NCBI GenBank assembly: GCA_038501785.1
Contig: JBAMJR010000170.1
Span: 5,552,001-5,616,000 of the forward strand
Length of the DNA stretch: 64,000 nucleotides
Source of the DNA: Myoxocephalus aenaeus
Lineage: Eukaryota; Chordata; Actinopteri; Perciformes; Cottidae
Reading direction: 5' to 3'
Under the pieces are notes generated by a model. That model was not told the DNA's origin and ran no database searches. It worked only from the letters and a program-made list of their open reading frames with translations. The position numbers and the translations under genes are program-made. Numbering within the stretch: position 1 is the first letter of the stretch; every line of letters begins with the position of its first letter. This document shows, piece by piece, positions 61,257 to 64,000 of the stretch.

Positions 61257-62167
61257 TATCTGATCTGTAACAATCTGATCTGTAACAATCTGTCCAAATT
61301 CAAAAGGTCTTTGTCGGTCGGTCCGTCTGCATGCTGGGCTTTTGATGTTCTCTTTGCTTTCTTCAAATAAAGAAAACAGCAAGGCATATTTAAAGGATAT
61401 GACAGTGAACCATCTGTGAATTAATGTGAGGAAAGTATTGTGTATGAAAAAATATTTAATATATATATATAAGTGTGGGGATTAGGAGTCTCTGTATGAG
61501 TGAGTGTCATTGTAAAAGAGTTATTTAGCAGTTGTGAAAAACAACCGTTCATCATACTTCTTCACATCTGTTTCTCATTTGAGATTTGTTTATTCATTTG
61601 TATGAACATTTTGGGGTACAATTATGTAAAATCATTTGTCAAGATACTGTATTATCAAGTAAAAATATTGATCCACCCTATATAAACAAAAAAAGATGTC
61701 TAGGATTTTTCATAAAATCAAACCAGCAGAGCAAAGCGAAGATATTTGAAGCCCTGTGCTTGTCTCTGAAAGGCCCCTTGTGGTCTGAGCATTACTGACA
61801 AAATATCCCACATACATGCAGCAAATAAACTGCTGGTGTGTGACAGTTTCCCAGATGCCCTCCTCCTCTCATCAGGCAGAACTTGTGATCACAGACTGAT
61901 ATCATCACACAAACGTCTCCCTGTCACATCGGATTTCTGCTGCTCGAGCCTGAGGACTGCCTCTGCAGGCCCGAGTGGCGGCAGACCATGCTAACCAGCG
62001 CGACGCCATCGGAAGCTAATAAATCATCTGTGGTTTTATTTCAGATTTATTCGGACCGTAATGAAGACGCGACGGGCCCCAGGCCGTAACCGACGGCGAC
62101 AGGGTGACACTGATGAATGGCTGAAGGTGCGTTCTCTACAGTCGGAAGGAGAGGGAGGACTGTCAGG

Positions 62168-62172
<5 letters not shown>

Positions 62173-62256
<84 letters not shown>
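62173..62256 (+). repeat. (TG)n microsatellite
   Basis: About 42 units. Confidence 0.93.
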
Positions 62257-62257
<1 letters not shown>

Positions 62258-62407
62258 CACTTGCACTCCAAGGATCTGATAGATCACACAATGGTATAAT
62301 ATATGGCGTTATCAAATATATGATTGTTACTCTTTGCAAAGCTGTGGATCCTAGTACCAGGACTATCAGTCCTCAACAACATTGTTATATTTGATGTCGG
62401 CATCCTC

Positions 62408-62409
62408 AC

Positions 62410-62476
<67 letters not shown>
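62408..62476 (+). repeat. (ATC)n microsatellite
   Basis: About 23 units. Degenerate ATC/CAT-rich sequence continues in patches to about 63105, suggesting an old, decaying array. Poly-Ile and poly-Met frames here are artefacts. Confidence 0.92.
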
Positions 62477-62480
<4 letters not shown>

Positions 62481-62839
62481 TCCTTGTTAAATGTATCATC
62501 ATCATTATAATTAGAGTCAATATCCATGATTAACACATATTGTCATCACCTCTATATCTACATTACGGACACATAATCATCATCAACACAAATCAACAAC
62601 AGCAGCAATTTAACATCATCCTCTTCATCCTAAACACCTCAACATCTTCATCATCACAACGTTAAGATTACTGTGATTGAGACCATTTACACCCAAATCC
62701 TTTTTTAACGCCACGATTATCATTATCAAAATCATCACCAACTTCATGTTCCTCCTGAATCAATGATCATCATTATCATCATCATCATCTTCATCATTAG
62801 CACAACATCACCATCATTTCCATTAACTTCGTCAGGAGT

Positions 62840-62853
62840 TGACCCATTGAACC
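62840..62853 (-). promoter_or_regulatory. Perfect DR2 retinoid-type element
   Basis: The minus strand reads GGTTCA-AT-GGGTCA: both half-sites fit RGKTCA with 2-bp spacing, the second preferred arrangement for RAR-RXR. It lies within decayed ATC-rich sequence 31 kb downstream of hoxa1a, which weakens the case because simple repeats can create motifs by chance. Confidence 0.35.
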
Positions 62854-64000
62854 AACTTTTTGTCTCCTGATACCTCAACCGATCCGATACAATTGCTCTC
62901 TTTTTGGCAAATATAGCCTAAATTCTGCATACCTCATTGCATGGATGCCATTGGCCAACCATGACTGCATGAATATAACTGGAAGCAGAAACACTGGAAT
63001 GTCATAATGACAATGATCAACATCTTCATCAACATTAGCATCATCAACACCAAATTAATTGTTTGTAACTTGACCGTCATCACCTTTATCATCATCATCA
63101 TCAAACCTCTGACCTCGCCCTGCCGTGTATGCATTCCCATCACTCTCGGTGTCGCTGTACTCTATTACCCTGACTCTGTGTTTTGATAGCGTGCTCTTTG
63201 TGTGTGTCATCACAGTCCTCTCTGTCAGCCAAGGACAAATCGACTGAACCAACTCAATGCTTCAAGCCTGGCAGCTTCCAGTCATCTTGTCAATCAATGA
63301 ATCCATACCAAGCCTGTCTCACCCGGGCCTGACACAGTGTGGCACAGCACTTTTTGAAGAGCACAAGAAGACATGGATGCATCATACACACACGACACTA
63401 TGGCAAACACTGGGGTGTTGAAGTTTGACTAAGTTCTGCGGCAATAACAAAACACTAATTGTTGTAAAAGGAATCCTGTAATGAAAATCTATCTTCTCTG
63501 ATCCCAGCATTTAAAATGTATTCCATTAGTGAGCCAACCCCACAACAAAAACAAGTGTTTCTTTCATTTCACCAATAAATTGATCAATATGCTGCTTCTG
63601 CTGAAGCTTGGAGCTATGAGGGGACGAAAGCGCTATGAAAGTAATGCATTTATGTTTGTGTTGAAATCTTGAGTGCAAACGATCAACAATGGACCAATGT
63701 GCTTCTCCCAAGACTAGTTGATACCACTGTGCACATACCCTTGGTTACTGATGTTACCTTGGCCAATAAATCCAGTTCTGTATTTTTCATTTAGCCACCT
63801 AAACCAGTGTAGAATTGAGTGTTACTGGGAGTCAGCCAACATATCCTTGAGACACTGACAGCAAAGGCTTCAATAAACTGTTTAAACAGAGAATCAAAGT
63901 GAAACTATTTATAAGCAAATCCATCAAAAGTTTGGTATAAAGGAGCAGTTTGTAGATTGTAATGGCATTTAGCAGTGAGGTGCAGATTGCAGACATCGGA

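Overview
The window is the 3' half of a vertebrate HoxA cluster. Four complete two-exon Hox genes lie in a row on the + strand in the order group 4, 3, 2, 1. Their homeodomains, hexapeptides and exon-end junctions identify them as hoxa4a (3558-4857), hoxa3a (16176-19951), hoxa2a (24431-26131) and hoxa1a (30108-31494). Spacing is compact and TG, CA, AT and G tracts are dense, which suggests a ray-finned fish, most likely a teleost. Teleosts generally keep hoxa4, hoxa3 and hoxa1 only on the HoxAa copy, so I use 'a' symbols. An unduplicated ray-finned cluster (gar-like) is the main alternative. hoxa2a reads as an intact gene; it is reported lost in zebrafish and a pseudogene in medaka, so the source is probably another, perhaps percomorph, lineage.

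Layout: 1-3.5 kb is the upstream flank of hoxa4a (hoxa5a would lie off the left end). 4.9-16.2 kb is the hoxa4a-hoxa3a spacer. It holds a candidate distal promoter with leader exons for hoxa3a, a perfect DR5 retinoic-acid response element (14168), a perfect DR1 (6529) and long G and TA tracts. 20-24.4 kb and 26.2-30.1 kb are the short spacers before hoxa2a and hoxa1a, with Pbx/Hox-type (TGATNNAT) and Meis/Prep-type (TGACAG) sites. 31.5-64 kb has no recognisable gene and corresponds to the 3' flank between HoxA1 and SKAP2 in other vertebrates. It holds more than a dozen long microsatellites, the only mobile-element remnants in the window (about 40-43 kb and 52.1 kb), a 72-bp palindrome, a perfect 20-bp-arm hairpin, a perfect DR5 RARE at 54925 and a perfect DR2 at 62840.

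How it works together (inference from Hox biology): the genes encode TALE-partnered homeodomain transcription factors that pattern hindbrain and pharyngeal arches. Retinoic acid opens the cluster from the hoxa1a side. The retinoid-receptor repeats near hoxa3a and in the 3' desert, and the Pbx/Hox plus Meis sites around hoxa2a, fit retinoid induction followed by Hox auto- and cross-regulation. Nothing in the window looks like a wholly new system. The most informative unexplained items are the retinoid-type repeats, the diverged repeat array in the hoxa3a intron, the two structured palindromes in the desert and a minimal upstream ORF that overlaps the hoxa1a start codon. All regulatory calls come from motif reading only; no alignment was possible.
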